Shown: positions 13,503 to 25,195 of the stretch, piece by piece
Position numbering within the stretch: position 1 is the first letter of the stretch
How the letters are laid out: every line of letters starts with the position of its first letter
NCBI GenBank assembly: GCA_024734555.1
Contig: JANPWX010000619.1
Coordinates: 1,934,736-1,998,735, forward strand
Source: Trochalopteron elliotii
Lineage: Eukaryota > Chordata > Aves > Passeriformes > Leiothrichidae
Direction of reading: 5' to 3'
DNA: 64,000 bases
Notes under the pieces: model-generated
Told to the model about the DNA's origin: nothing
What the model saw: the letters and a program-made list of their open reading frames with translations, nothing else
Database searches by the model: none
Made by a program: the position numbers and the translations under genes

Positions 13503-16120
13503 AGTTAAAGTAAGCGGAAATTACAAAGTAAAAGCTTCAGAAAATAAGCAGACCATTCTGTGTCACAGTACTATTTCCTAGTTCTGGAAAGCAAAAGATT
13601 TTGCAGATGAGTACTATCAAAAAATTGTCAAGTTGAATATGAGTGGATTCTTAAAAATGGCTGTATGGGGCAGCAGCAGGTCTATACTGCCCTTTGATTC
13701 TCTGTTTCCATTTTTTCATGAAAGAAAGATAGAAAATACTTTTTTAATGCCATTTCATTTTGAGTTTAATATTGTATACCTAAGTGCCTGACAAATTAAT
13801 GTTTCATTAATTTCTAGATGCTGCTTTATGCATATTTTACTGAAAATAAAATTACAGTTAAACTGATGTTCTTATTAGGCACACAGTGCCTTAACAAATG
13901 AAAATATGAAGATTAGAGTGGTTTTTAGGGAAAAATCATTTGTCTTCCACATTTTTCTCCAATGGATCTTATGAAAGCATTTTATTCTTTTAAAAAAAAT
14001 TAAAATTTTTACATCAATGCAGCATTTTTATGCTGGTGATTTGCTAAAATAATTGCTGGACCTTAGCATACATAAATCTTGTGTAATCTCCGTTTTGTCT
14101 ATACATTGAAAGACTTTGCCTGTTTCTCCACTTTCTGTTTCAAAGGAGCCCTCTGCTGGACAGCCTGTTTTGGTCGACAGTACTTGTGTGCCTGTGCACC
14201 ACAAATAAACCTACATATAAAGATATATGATAGATCTATTACTCAGAATTTTCTTTGTCATTAAAGAAAGAATAAGCCCCTTAGAAAACAAAATTCCAAA
14301 GAATGCTTTGTTTTCTTGCACTTACAATGTAATTCATTTAAAATAAAACATATTTTGAAGGTCTAAAGACCATAAGCATATTGTGAAACATATTTTTGCT
14401 AAATTATTATTATAGATAGTTTAAGAAATTAATTTTTCTAAGGGTAATTGATTTAGAAAATAACATATAAGAGTTGTGCAGTTATACTGTGGTATATATA
14501 AACATTTATAAGCAGTTATACAGTTAAAAGGGTTATAGTGTGGCTATTCTGTGCATTTCTATATTACAGTTACTGTCTAAAAGTGATTCAAATCCTTGTT
14601 ATTTATTCTATGAGAATCAGATTAGCTTTAATATGTTCTTTGGTGCCATGCAGTGCTATTATTAGTAGGTCTGTAAATTCCATTATAAGCAATGTGCAAA
14701 TATTGCAAAAAAATAAATGCATGTAATAATAGAATTTTAAAAGACTGGAATTTCCTAAGCAATTCATTAGTAGATTCATTTAATTATACTAGTTTGGATA
14801 ATTATCTAGTTATCTATCTGTTTGCTTCATAAAATGGTAAATACTTTAAACTTTGGTGAGACTTGCTGGTATACCTAAAGATGCACATTTCCAGGAATGC
14901 CATAGTGCATGGTTTAGAATGGCATAGGATGGACTGCTGTCTCTGTAACGTATTGGTGGACTAGCACTGAAAAGTGTGTGGGCTGTTTCAGTGGTAAATT
15001 GAGCATGCCAAAGAAAAAGAAGTCTTGAGTAATGCTGCAGTAGGCTTGTAAGTATGAACTGAACATTTAAACGTATTGGGTGTAGGTCCCAACTTCCCAC
15101 TAGGAATGTAAAGTTACTGCAAGATTTCTCTGTCTCTCTTTTTCTTCCCAGAAAATGTCAGTGGGACTCAACTCGTGGCTTATCAGTAATAATTAAGGGC
15201 CAAAACCGACAAGGTTGGGCTAAGTTCAGCATGTAGAATGGCACTTTTCCAGAGAAGTTTGAATAATCATCTTTTCTACTTCATGTCCACCAGAAACAAG
15301 TTTTCAATATATCCCTTCTTTGTCAAATTTAACAAATCCTCAAACTTCAAAGTGATAAAACTTTCAAATTTTACTTTTTATATAAATCTACATTAAAAAT
15401 AACAGAAGTCATGGAAGCTTCAAATTGGAATCTAGTTTATAAAATTTTCTATTGCACATTAGACGTGGTAATCTAAGCTCCTTTACAGCTGAGGATACTA
15501 CCACCTGGAGCAACGACTTTCAGTGATGAGAAAATACTAGCCATGTTGTTGGATTTAATGATCTGCTTGTCTGCTACAAAGCTGACTGAGATTGCCAACT
15601 AAATTCTCTTAAGTCATTGCAGATAACTTGCAAAAAGCAATGGCAATTGATTTAGAAACAAGATTTTAAAATGAAGTGCTTTACAGAAGTCACATTGTCT
15701 GGGATATTTCTGGTTTCGATTGAGGTTTGGGGTTATCTTTTTCTTTTTTTCAGTTGATGACTTTGTGTATTTCAAACATTCGTAACTAAAACTCAGGAAG
15801 ATTCCTCTTTGCCAAGTTGGTTGGTTAACTGCCAAATGAGTCAAATAATGTACAAATGCACCATTCTTCTTTCATGATTTTTTAGTAGAAAATGCCTTCA
15901 CTGCAAGTGTTTTTGCTTTTGGTTAGCAATTACAAGCATGCACACACGCTACCACCACTGCTACTATCTTTTACCTGCCAACAATATTTAAAAGCATTAC
16001 AGATTTTTTTCAACTTAGAAATGAGAGTGGATTTCATTATGAACTTGCCAGTGTGGCTCCTAGAGTGGTCAGAGTTGATGTTGAGTGACATTACAAGCAG
16101 TTACTTCACAAGGCTTAGGA
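13503..16120. other. Non-coding AT-rich stretch, no gene seen
   Basis: I see no gene and no recognisable repeat. Open frames of 60-85 codons occur on both strands and look random. The stretch is rich in A/T runs, especially 13950-14800. Confidence 0.6.
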
Positions 16121-16195
16121 GTCTGATCCAAACCCATTGAAATTAATGAAAATACTCCTATTGACCTAAACTGGCTTTGGATAAAAGAGTGTGAT
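16121..16195. repeat. Old palindromic amniote-type repeat (fragment)
   Basis: The sequence reads as a diverged copy of a self-complementary repeat familiar from turtle, crocodilian and bird DNA. Its first arm contains GATCCAAAgCCCATTGAAgT-like sequence, and its second arm is the reverse complement, ending in a GGCTTTGGAT motif (16183-16192). The two arms (around 16125-16145 and 16165-16192) still pair partly. I do not recall the family name with certainty. It is non-autonomous, non-coding and heavily mutated. Confidence 0.5.
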
Positions 16196-16834
16196 TGTAC
16201 TGCTGCTTCTTGTGACTTTTAGTCTAGTAAACTAGGGACAGAATCCAGAAGAAATATCCATGTTTCCTACTTTCTAATGCAGAGCACAGGAACTCATGCT
16301 GACTTCCTTTTTTCTTTTTCTTTCTTCTCTTTTTTCCCGTGTGTCATCAGAATGACACTTTCTCTTCCAGTACATATTTCATGAATTCTGGAAGTGTGAA
16401 ATGCATACAATAATTTAATTATTATATTTAAATTTGGGCAACGATGAGCTTCAAATCCTGTTTTCTTACAACCATAAAATTTAATATTAAACAAATTAAA
16501 AAGGAATTCTCCACTGATCATAAACTGAATGCCGAGTTACAATTGCAAAGAAAGTGTGCCATAGCATTCTGCAGAACAGTAATTTCAGTGTATGAGTATA
16601 TGCCTGTATAACTACAGAATTTTAAATGCACAGTAAGGTAAACCATGTAAGATACTTCCTTTGATCTTTAACTTTGGGGAATTATCACATAAATTCTCTC
16701 ACAGGGTTAACAAGCACTCTAATTATGATCAGTTTCTGATCTGTGTGAACTACATGTATAACCTTTTTTATTCAGACCTTGTCATCTTTGCTACACACAG
16801 AGCTAGTGAGGACCAAAATTTGAGACAAGGCAGA
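16196..16834. other. Non-coding stretch with a pyrimidine tract
   Basis: No gene seen. The only clear structure is a 36-nt pure T/C tract at 16303-16338, which produces a Lys/Glu-rich shadow frame on the minus strand. Confidence 0.6.
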
Positions 16835-17300
16835 TGAGTGGTCCTACTGGATAAGACAAAAGAATCATGTACCCCCTAGTGTTCCACCTTTGTCAGTGGC
16901 CATTATGAAATACATGGGGAAAAATGCTAGAGTAAGACAAGCATATGTTTTCTTCCTGCTTTTGTCTCCACTTTTAAGATTTTCTGAGCCAAATGGAGTC
17001 CCACACCTTTGCAGATTTTTAAATATCTCATTGTTGAATTTAATTACTTTCAAATTTGTGTAGGAATTTGACCTCTCCATCTTGCATGTCAGCAACTGGT
17101 TGAAACTGTGTACTATGTTAAGAAAAATATGCTTCCTTTTGTTGAAACCTGCTTCTGTTTGACTTTACTGGATTCCTCCAAGAGTTGTTGAGGCTGGGAA
17201 GCGTTCCTGTTCACCCTTTGTTTCTCCAGACTTCTTGTGACTTTGTACAGTCTTTTTCTCGCTTCATCATTTTTTTGAAGTTCAAGAGATTTGATATATT
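16835..17300 (-). mobile_element. Ancient CR1 LINE, 3' end, heavily decayed
   Basis: A 5'-truncated, degenerate CR1 non-LTR retrotransposon in reverse orientation. Read on the plus strand it follows the layout of the reverse-complemented CR1 3' end known from turtles, crocodilians and old bird copies. It has a start like 'GTCCTACTGGATAAGACA', then 'TTTGTCAGTGGCCA', 'GGGAAAAATGCTAGA' and 'AAGCATATG', then 'CTTCCTTTTGTTG' with 'AAACCTGCT', then 'CTGTTCACC' and 'TCTCCAGAC', then 'TGACTTTGTACAGTC'. On the minus strand the frame still ends with a short STKGSIFFLT-like segment that matches the end region of CR1 ORF2, but stops and frameshifts are frequent. The left border is the element's 3' end; the right border is approximate. 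It encodes nothing functional. It is older than the CR1 copies at 51.8 and 59.0 kb, judged by divergence. Confidence 0.75.
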
Positions 17301-20300
17301 TCGTTTTATAGCACACAGAAGCTCCTCCATTATTTTGAATATTGTAATAGAATTTTTTATAACATATATATTTAAGACTAGTTGATTATTGGATTGATGC
17401 GTACAGTAAAACATTTTAAAGGGAAAGCAAATATTGGATTGCAGTGAGAAGCATGCTGTAGCCTGGTAAAGGCCTAGGAGAAAGAACTCCCATTCATTTA
17501 GACTTAATTGCACTTCTATGCCTCGCTGATCACTTTTTTCCCCAAGTCCTGCTCCAAGCATTAGCACGCCACAGATTGTTTTGTGGAAATCACAGTCTAT
17601 GTGATTCAACCCATATATCCTTCATCAGGTGAACACCAATGCCAGTCTATCTCTACAAAAGAAGAAATCAGTTCTGAATATGGCAAATACTAAAAGAGTA
17701 CAAAGTTTAGTGACCAAAACAAAGAAATGCTGATGCTCTGACTGCTGTGCTCTGCCTTGCTCTCACAGGAAGAGCAAGAGTGATCCATGTTATCCTAGAA
17801 GCTCTCGTTTATTTATTGGCAGGGGAGACATTCCAACTGAAAAACGATAAATGAGAGAACTAATCTGGATAGCGACCTCACATTACATGAGTCAGAGTGT
17901 GTGAGCAGGGAAGCTTGCAGTCCATTTTGTTCACAGAGGAGAGAGGGAGTTATATTTATTGATTTTGTTGTTGTTCTGTATCCTCCATCCAGAACAGAAG
18001 AATGAAGATTAGATATTTCATTTTTTTAACATAGTCAACTTCATCAGGAATGTGACTGTTATTGTAGCTGTGAGGCAGCCAGGAAATGGAAAAACAATAG
18101 TTTAACCATTCTGGCATTGTCCTTTCACCAGTTAGTTGAGAATAAATGCATTTCCAATGCTACATTTTTTTATGTTTTAGCCTTCCCTAGAATGTGTAAC
18201 TATACCATCTTCCTACTTTCTGCTTTTCCCTGTTTTCACAGGGGCTATACATCATCAAATTTCATGTGATATATACATTATCACATTGTGTGCTTTGTTC
18301 CCTTCTTGCAACGTAAAACTTTGAAATCTGCTTTAAAAGAGGACAGATAATCTTCTTAAAAGTCCTTCTGATTTTAGGCAACAGTCCCTTCTTTTATCAT
18401 GCTCCCTTACAAGTTTCTGAGCCTAAGTCAGATGTTTGCGTGTATAAATGCTGAATCTCTCTGTAACTGTCATAAAACTAGTCTTAGCAATATCTCTGTG
18501 AGTTAGATCATTTCATATGGTTGCCTGCCCATCAGGACAGAAGACTGCTCGGGAGCTCCCTTGGCACTTTTGTTTTTACTTTCCCAGGAGAACCAGTCCT
18601 GTCATTGCCAACTTCTCTTTCTTCCTAGCATTAAAACAGTGGGCTTTCAAAAGGGAAATGCTCAAGGAAGCACATGGCTTTAAACCTGAACCTCATACAT
18701 ACAGACTACAAGAGAAGCTAATTTGAAACAAGACCATAATGATGACAGTGGCCAACACTCTTCATGTGGTTATTTGCAGAACATATTACAGTATGTTTTA
18801 CGGCATATTTCAAAATATTGATATCTGTGGTCTGTATGCTATTCTTAAGGAGAAAGAAAGGTAGAAAATATATGCCTGATGTTTTATGTACACAAAAAAA
18901 AATGTCAATTGTGAGGTAGCAATACGTCAGCTTAACTGTCACAGACAGAGCATACAGAGAAGTTTGTGAAAGACTTAAATTACAAGTGTGTGAAATTAAA
19001 TAGAGAAAAACGCTCAGACGTCTTTTAATTTTGGTCTGGATCCCTAAAGCAGAACCCCCAGCACTTCCTCCATGAAGGAAAAGTCCTCTCCTGATCCTGT
19101 TTACAGGGGAAGATTTTAGAACTTTCTGGCTTCAATGGCAAAAGAGAAGTTAAAGAAAAGAAAAAAAAAAAAATAGGAGGAAACCAACCCCAAAGTACAT
19201 CCCCACTTTGGGCAGCCTGTTTTTTCGTTATGTAAAACTAATTCTGCTTAGATCCTGTGTCCCTGTAATTTTCATAAAATGCTTAGTATTTACGAGAATG
19301 TGAAGTTTGCAATATGATCTATCCCTTCTTTATCAAGTTCTAACAACCCAGATGATGGATTTCTGAGCACTGCTGATACAGCCTAGAGGTCCAGCTAGCC
19401 TCTATGTCTAGCTTTACACAAATATTTCCTTGACCCCTTTGTATATCAAAACATTTGTTAGATGGAACAGCCTGTTCTACTCCACTGTTTGGTAAAAGGG
19501 GCAATAAGCCCAATTCCTCTTCCCATGTTGACAGCCTTTTTCTGTTTTGTAGTAAGACTGTAGTGGGTTATACACCATCAGACTGGTATGGAGCCACTTG
19601 TTGGGTTAGTGAAAACATTATTGTCTATATTGAAAAAAAGTATTAGTATTTTCCTGGTGCACAGGAAACTTTTGAAAGGTTTCCCATTTCTATATGTTCC
19701 CATAACTGTACTCTATACTATTTCTTGCTTAATTGCTGTAGGGTACAGTATGTTTGACCCCATGATTATGACTGAGATACTTGGACTTAAAAATTATTTT
19801 GTTTAGAGGAGGCTGGCAGGCTGATCAAAATAAACTACATTCCAGAACAAATTTCAGTACTGTATGTACTTCAAGGCTACTTGCTGCTTTGATATCACAA
19901 AAGCAAAGGTCTTTTATAAGTGCAGGCTTACTATTTATCACTTCTGTGGGGTTTTTGCAGGATTTACTGCTCCAAAGACAGAGGTTTATCTAAAAATCTT
20001 CTTGTCTTATCTTAATAATGGTGTTGTCCTTTTACTCCCTCTATTTGGCTTAAGGTACAGCAAAGATCTATATTAGTTTAATGTCTTCTTATTCAATTAA
20101 AACCGTTCAATACTTATGCTGTACAGTGCAGTCAGCAGCATATCTTAGGAAAGCCTTCCTTGGATGGTACAAATGTGTAATATTGAGCTGTACAGTTTAA
20201 TATATTCTTCTGAAGGAGGATCTGTGCTTTTTAGGACAAAACCACTAGCTTTTATTTTAACCACTGAGGCACACTGAGTTCATTAGTGAGCATAATAGGA

Positions 20301-23300
20301 TTAGACATGAAAAAATGGACCCAAACTTTCTAATCTCATTTGAAAGGAGCCTCTCCAAAAGCAGAAAAATGTTTTTGTTTTTTTTTTTCTGCCTTTTTGA
20401 AGTACTATTTCGCTGAAGCTGACTCAGATTGATAGAATAAGTAAAAGGACAAGTCACATTCAGTGACATTATATCTGACTAAGGCAGTAAGAAGCACTTC
20501 CCTTCAACGAAAAGAAATATATTCCACTTCCTATTAAGTTTCCTCTATGCTTCTTATTATGTTCAGGTTGGCACTGATATAAAAATATGTGTCCAACATT
20601 GACTCTCTCCTTTGGCTGAGGACACTAACCAAATGAAATGATCTTCAGCAATGATGGTTGCTTATTATCTTTCAAACACGTAAGTAGAGCAAGTTCCTTT
20701 TGAATAAAGCGGAATGGAGCTGCAGCACAGCTAACCTTGCCCAGGTGTCTGCCTGTGTGCAAAACTCCTGCTGCTTTCCCAGCTGAAGAGTGCTTGATCT
20801 TTTCTCCATCTCTGCAGTTAGAGGTCTATTGTTACACTCTCATCTCAGAGCTTGCGTATGACATTTGGGTGCGATCAACTCTTAATGAAAGATTACAACT
20901 CTGTGGATCAAAGTGAACCATACATTAGAAAGAGGCTCTTAAGAATTTTAAAGGTTTAACATAAAGAAGATAATTGCACAGTCTGATTTAGAATTGTTTC
21001 TGTACTTGTCATTCATACTTTTAGGGGCCAAGCTTGTACTGTGCCTGCACATGCCAGGAGTACATTTGTATGAGAAATGTAATTGTAGCTCACACAAAAT
21101 GCTTCCAATATTTCACTTGTACAGAAGTGTCATGAATAAGAAGAAAACCTTTGCTACCTAAATATTTTCTGTATCCATTTTTTTTTAGACATCAAACAAT
21201 TTCCTTAGATTTTCGCATATTGAATGTGCACTGATGGCGTTTTGAGATTTAGAGTCCTTTTATTTTGTACTTGATTAATAAATTGTTTTCTTCAGACAAA
21301 GGACTGCAGAGTTCAGAAGTTCAACAGTAAAAGCAATATAGAACCATTTGGACAGTGCCAATATTGAAGCATAGATAACTGGCTACAACATCAGGTTATT
21401 TTTCGTCATTTACTGATGGGATTAAAATACTGCTCTACATTTAAGAGTTGTTACTGAGAAATTACTTTACAAGAAAATCTAAGGATTCTAAAATTATTCT
21501 GCATTTGTCTGTTAGTGAGGTGATTTGTAATGGTTTCTAAATAGTAGAGAGTAGCTGCAGCCTTGTCTAACACTGACCTTACCACTTCACATGACTGATT
21601 TCATAAGGATCTACATGTAGGTGTTTAGATGTTTCACTGCTTCTGTTTGACATAAACTAATGATGTAGACTGGCTAAACCTGGTGACACGATTAAACACT
21701 GATGTTAATTAGTGGCTTCTGTGAGAGGCTTGAATCCTCTTTATAGCAGCATTTGTTATGCACATACCCAAGTTAAAGGGACAGAAGTAGATATTTTCTT
21801 TACAGCAACTGTTATAACGTTAAGAGTTCAGAAAAAGCATTTAAATTATTTGGTAAAGCTCATAAGGTCCATCTTCATGCCCTGTGGTTGTGCAAAGACA
21901 ATATCTTTGTGTGAAGGGAAATGGCAATTTTCTGCAGGCAGTTATCATCTGTACTATTACTTAGATGTCATGTATTGATGATCCTATTTCAATCAAACAT
22001 ATCTCATTCACAGAGCTTTTGATGGGAGGAATTTTTGGAAGGGTTTAGGAAGGTTAAATCTGCGAGACATGGCTTCCATCTGGAATGCATTAGCTACAAA
22101 GATTTATTAGCCAGAGTGCCTCTGCATAATGTTCCATGGAAAGCAAAGCCCTGCATCTAATTTCCAGCATGATGTCTCTATGAGAAGTGATCTTTGAAAT
22201 ATCATAGGTGACAATCAAGTTTGTTATAAAAATAGTAAATGCACAGGATTTTCATGGCAGCTATTTTAAATCCCTCATGAGGGCTGCTAAGCAGGTAGCT
22301 GATTTGTTGACAAATTATAAAACTGTAGAAATAGCAACATGCATGACATTTTTAAACAGGATAGACTCTTTAAGCAGTAAGAGTCACATCAGGAAAATTA
22401 TCAACATTTAGTGGTTGCTTAACTCTGTGAAGGATGGCATTAGGAAATAATAGAGGCAATATTTAACTTTCTGTTTCACTGTTTTCTGATTAAGTCTGTT
22501 TCAAGAAGTCCTGCTTCTGTTCAGCAAGCAGGAGGGAAAGAGCTTTACAGATTCTAATACATTAGCAAAGCTGATTTCCTGCAACTCTAAACTATCATGT
22601 ATCTGATGGCAATTCAAAATTACTAACATAAGGACAATACTGATCTTAGTTTCACAATGAGCCAAAGAGGGGAAAGAGTTGTGTTTTTTTTAAATTCTGC
22701 AACTACAGAAAACAATTCAGTGTGGCTGCTGGAGAACATTTTTACACAGAATTGAAAGGGTAATGTGATTTGATTTCAAGCAATGATGAAAGAAATGTGC
22801 CTAAGATGCTTCGAAAACCTGAACCATTTAAGCAGGACAGTGAAGTACTAAAAAATAACTGGTGCCTTGAAGGAGATGGCAACTTCTTTTCTGTAAACTC
22901 TGTTGCAATATACGAAGTGTGAAGTTGCCATTACTCCCCAAAATTCCCAATAAGAATTCAAATAAATAATTCATGCATCATTGTATACTCCATTCTTGTC
23001 TTCTCTTTGGCCTCTGAGTCATGGGTAGTTCTGTGCTTGTAGAATGGCTACTTTTAGAAGCATATTATACTTAAAAAGAGGTGTAGATGCAGAATTAGAA
23101 CTGTCAACAAGGAGTCTGAATATCTGAGATGCATTCTCAACTCTTCTCCAGAGAGAAAGCTCCCAGGTGAATCTTTAAAATTTACATGTTATGCTCATTC
23201 CATTTGTGATATTGAGTGGATGGAGTTTGCTGCCTTTGCATAGGAGTCCTTCTTCAATTATATAATTATTATTAAAACTTAATGAAAGAAGAAAAAGAAG

Positions 23301-23804
23301 TTACAGGTAGATTGCTTTCTGTACAAGTAGGCTAATCCATTGCTGAAATATACAAGACATTCCCTTAGAGACTGTCTTGTTGCTGACTTAGAGTATCAAA
23401 ATGAATAGCTTTTGTAGATGATTTCTAGTTTGAGTTTTCTCTTGTGTTTGTGTGTACATATTTCTGTACGGAGGTATATATGAAAATATCAGAAAATATG
23501 CTAGGTTAATTTTTTTATAGCGTGTATTAACTGAAAAGTACAGATCATCTAGTACAGATATTTTTAGAAAGTTTGTCATCTCATGTTTTCAGAAGTCTTG
23601 AAACGGTATGTAATACCTGAAACATGCTAGTAGAGAAAGACACCAGGAATCTGCTAGTTAAATCCAACAACATGAATTTCTGACTCACTAATACATGTTA
23701 AAAACGTAGGGATGGCAAAATGTGAAAGACAACAATAACTATCAAACTTTGCCACCTGAGTGTTTTCAGGCTATATCAAGGTTTACAGTTTTTAAATTGC
23801 CAAT
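17301..23804. other. Non-coding AT-rich stretch, no gene seen
   Basis: No gene or repeat family recognised. The 132-codon minus-strand frame ending at 17211 partly overlaps the old CR1 and has no family resemblance. A locally less AT-rich patch at 20700-20915 contains a splice-acceptor-like tract ending in CAG at 20817, but no donor follows. Homopolymer A runs occur near 18894 and 19160. Confidence 0.55.
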
Positions 23805-23919
23805 TCCTTTGGTAAAGGGTTGGAGGTTAAAAAAAAATCAGTATTAGATCAATATTCTCAGNTCCTTTGGTAAAGGGTTGGAGGTTAAAAAAAAATCAGT
23901 ATTAGATCAATATTCTCAG
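23805..23919 (+). repeat. 57-bp exact direct duplication around one N
   Basis: Bases 23805-23861 and 23863-23919 are identical, including a 9-A run, and are separated only by an undetermined base at 23862. Real tandem duplications are not normally separated by an N. This pattern is typical of two contig ends that overlap but were joined with a placeholder gap. The biological sequence probably has one copy. Confidence 0.9.
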
Positions 23920-24744
23920 GGATTTTGGTGAATTCTGAAGAGGGTATTCAAACTGTTTCTTCCTGTTTGGAATGAGGAAAGTGGACTCTAAGAAAACCTT
24001 CCACTGCATCAAGAACATAGTAAGAGTCATTCACAAGAAAGCAGAACAGCTTTCTCTGCCTCTTTTCTTTGCTCTGATTTCTATTCAGGTGGGATGTGAG
24101 GTCCAGGGAACTGTTTACTGCTTAGAAATCCTTCCTCTTGTTATTTAAAGTCCTTCTGTGCAACAGGATTAGAGAGTTATCAAGTCATTACTGCTTTTAT
24201 TTGAGCCAACAAGTAAAATGGCGCTGAGCTGCATTTCCATTTCAATATCTTTGAGTGTTGCCCTTTGTTATCTAATACTTAGTTATAAGTTTATTTCTAA
24301 GTTACTTTTCAATACTTGAGCTCCTGCTGTGCATTCCTGAGAGGACAAATAGCAAAGCAGCATGAACAGAGGGTATCATGGTCATTACACAGGTGCAGGG
24401 CCTGTAAGTGGACAGAACCGTTCATGACAGAGGTGCATGTCTGGACAAGAGGTAAGGCTGCATTATGTAATCAGAAAACAGTGTTTCATCTTAATGCGTT
24501 TTTCATACCTACCATGGATGTGCAAGTCCCAAGGCAAACCTGAAAAAAAGTGGGCAGTTTGTTGGTGAGTTACCCTTTAAGAAGAATAAACTTCCCCACC
24601 TGTTTTGTCAAGATACCATGTTGTCCTGATAGGATAAGGGGAGAACAGTGGGAAGAAATGGGTTGAAGCCTCTGAGTGAAAATGAAGAATTTTTATTTGT
24701 ACAGTGTAAGTTTCTATTATACCCAGTAAAATGCTTGAAGGCCG
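23920..24744. other. Non-coding stretch, no gene seen
   Basis: No gene recognised. An open frame at 24316-24543 begins at a TTG codon and contains a GGTAAGG donor-like word near 24450, but no acceptor or protein similarity supports it. Confidence 0.55.
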
Positions 24745-25195
24745 TTGTGGGTTAGTCTTGGCTGATCAGCAAGTGCCCATCCAGCTACTCGGTCACTCAC
24801 CCCCTTAAGTGGACAGGAAAGCCTTGAGGGCTAGGAGAGATCACTCACTAATTGCCATCACAGGCAGAACAGTCTCATCTTGGAGAAATTAATTGAATTT
24901 ATTACCAGTCAAAGCAGAGTAGGACAGTGAGAAATAAACCCAAATGTTAAAAACACCTTCTCCCCAGCCCTCCCTTCTTCCTGGTCTCAGCTTGACTCCT
25001 AAATTCTCTGCCTCCTCTCTGCCAGTGGCACGGGAGGGGCGGGGACAGTAGTAGCAGCATTTTGTAACATTGTTTCCATTGCTCCTTCTTCCACAAGGGG
25101 ATGACTCCTTACTCTTACCCTGCTCCAACATGGGATCCCTCCCCTGATTTTCAGTGTGGGTATCTCCCCACAGGAGAAAACACATTAAGGAGATG
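24745..25195 (-). mobile_element. Avian endogenous retrovirus LTR-like repeat, partial
   Basis: This stretch follows, block by block, an interspersed repeat common in bird genomes that I associate with endogenous retroviral LTRs. It begins with TTGTGGGTTA and a TTGGCTG block. Later blocks are a GAGAGATCACTCAC block, a GAAATTAATTGAATTTATT block, GTGAGAAATAAA, a run of CTTCTCCCC, and 'CTGCTCCAACATGGGATCC' near the right end. Read on the minus strand it ends in the ACCCACAA form expected near an LTR 3' edge and carries AATAAA near 24900, a plausible polyadenylation signal for that orientation. It is GC-richer than its surroundings, with a GC-box-like GGGGCGGGG at 25036-25044. I see no gag, pol or env and no partner LTR in the window, so it is a solo or truncated copy. 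The class (ERVL or ERVK) is unresolved. Minus-strand open frames here are repeat-derived. Confidence 0.65.

Noticed and set aside
20818..20916. Open frame right after a TCTCTGCAG acceptor-like site
   Set aside because: It closes with TGA after 32 codons, no donor lies within it, and the peptide resembles nothing known to me.
23805..23919. A genuine tandem duplication
   Set aside because: Exact identity with a lone N between copies points to an assembly joint rather than biology.
24889..25185. 98-codon minus-strand frame in the GC-rich repeat
   Set aside because: It lies wholly within the LTR-like element and is a by-product of its composition.
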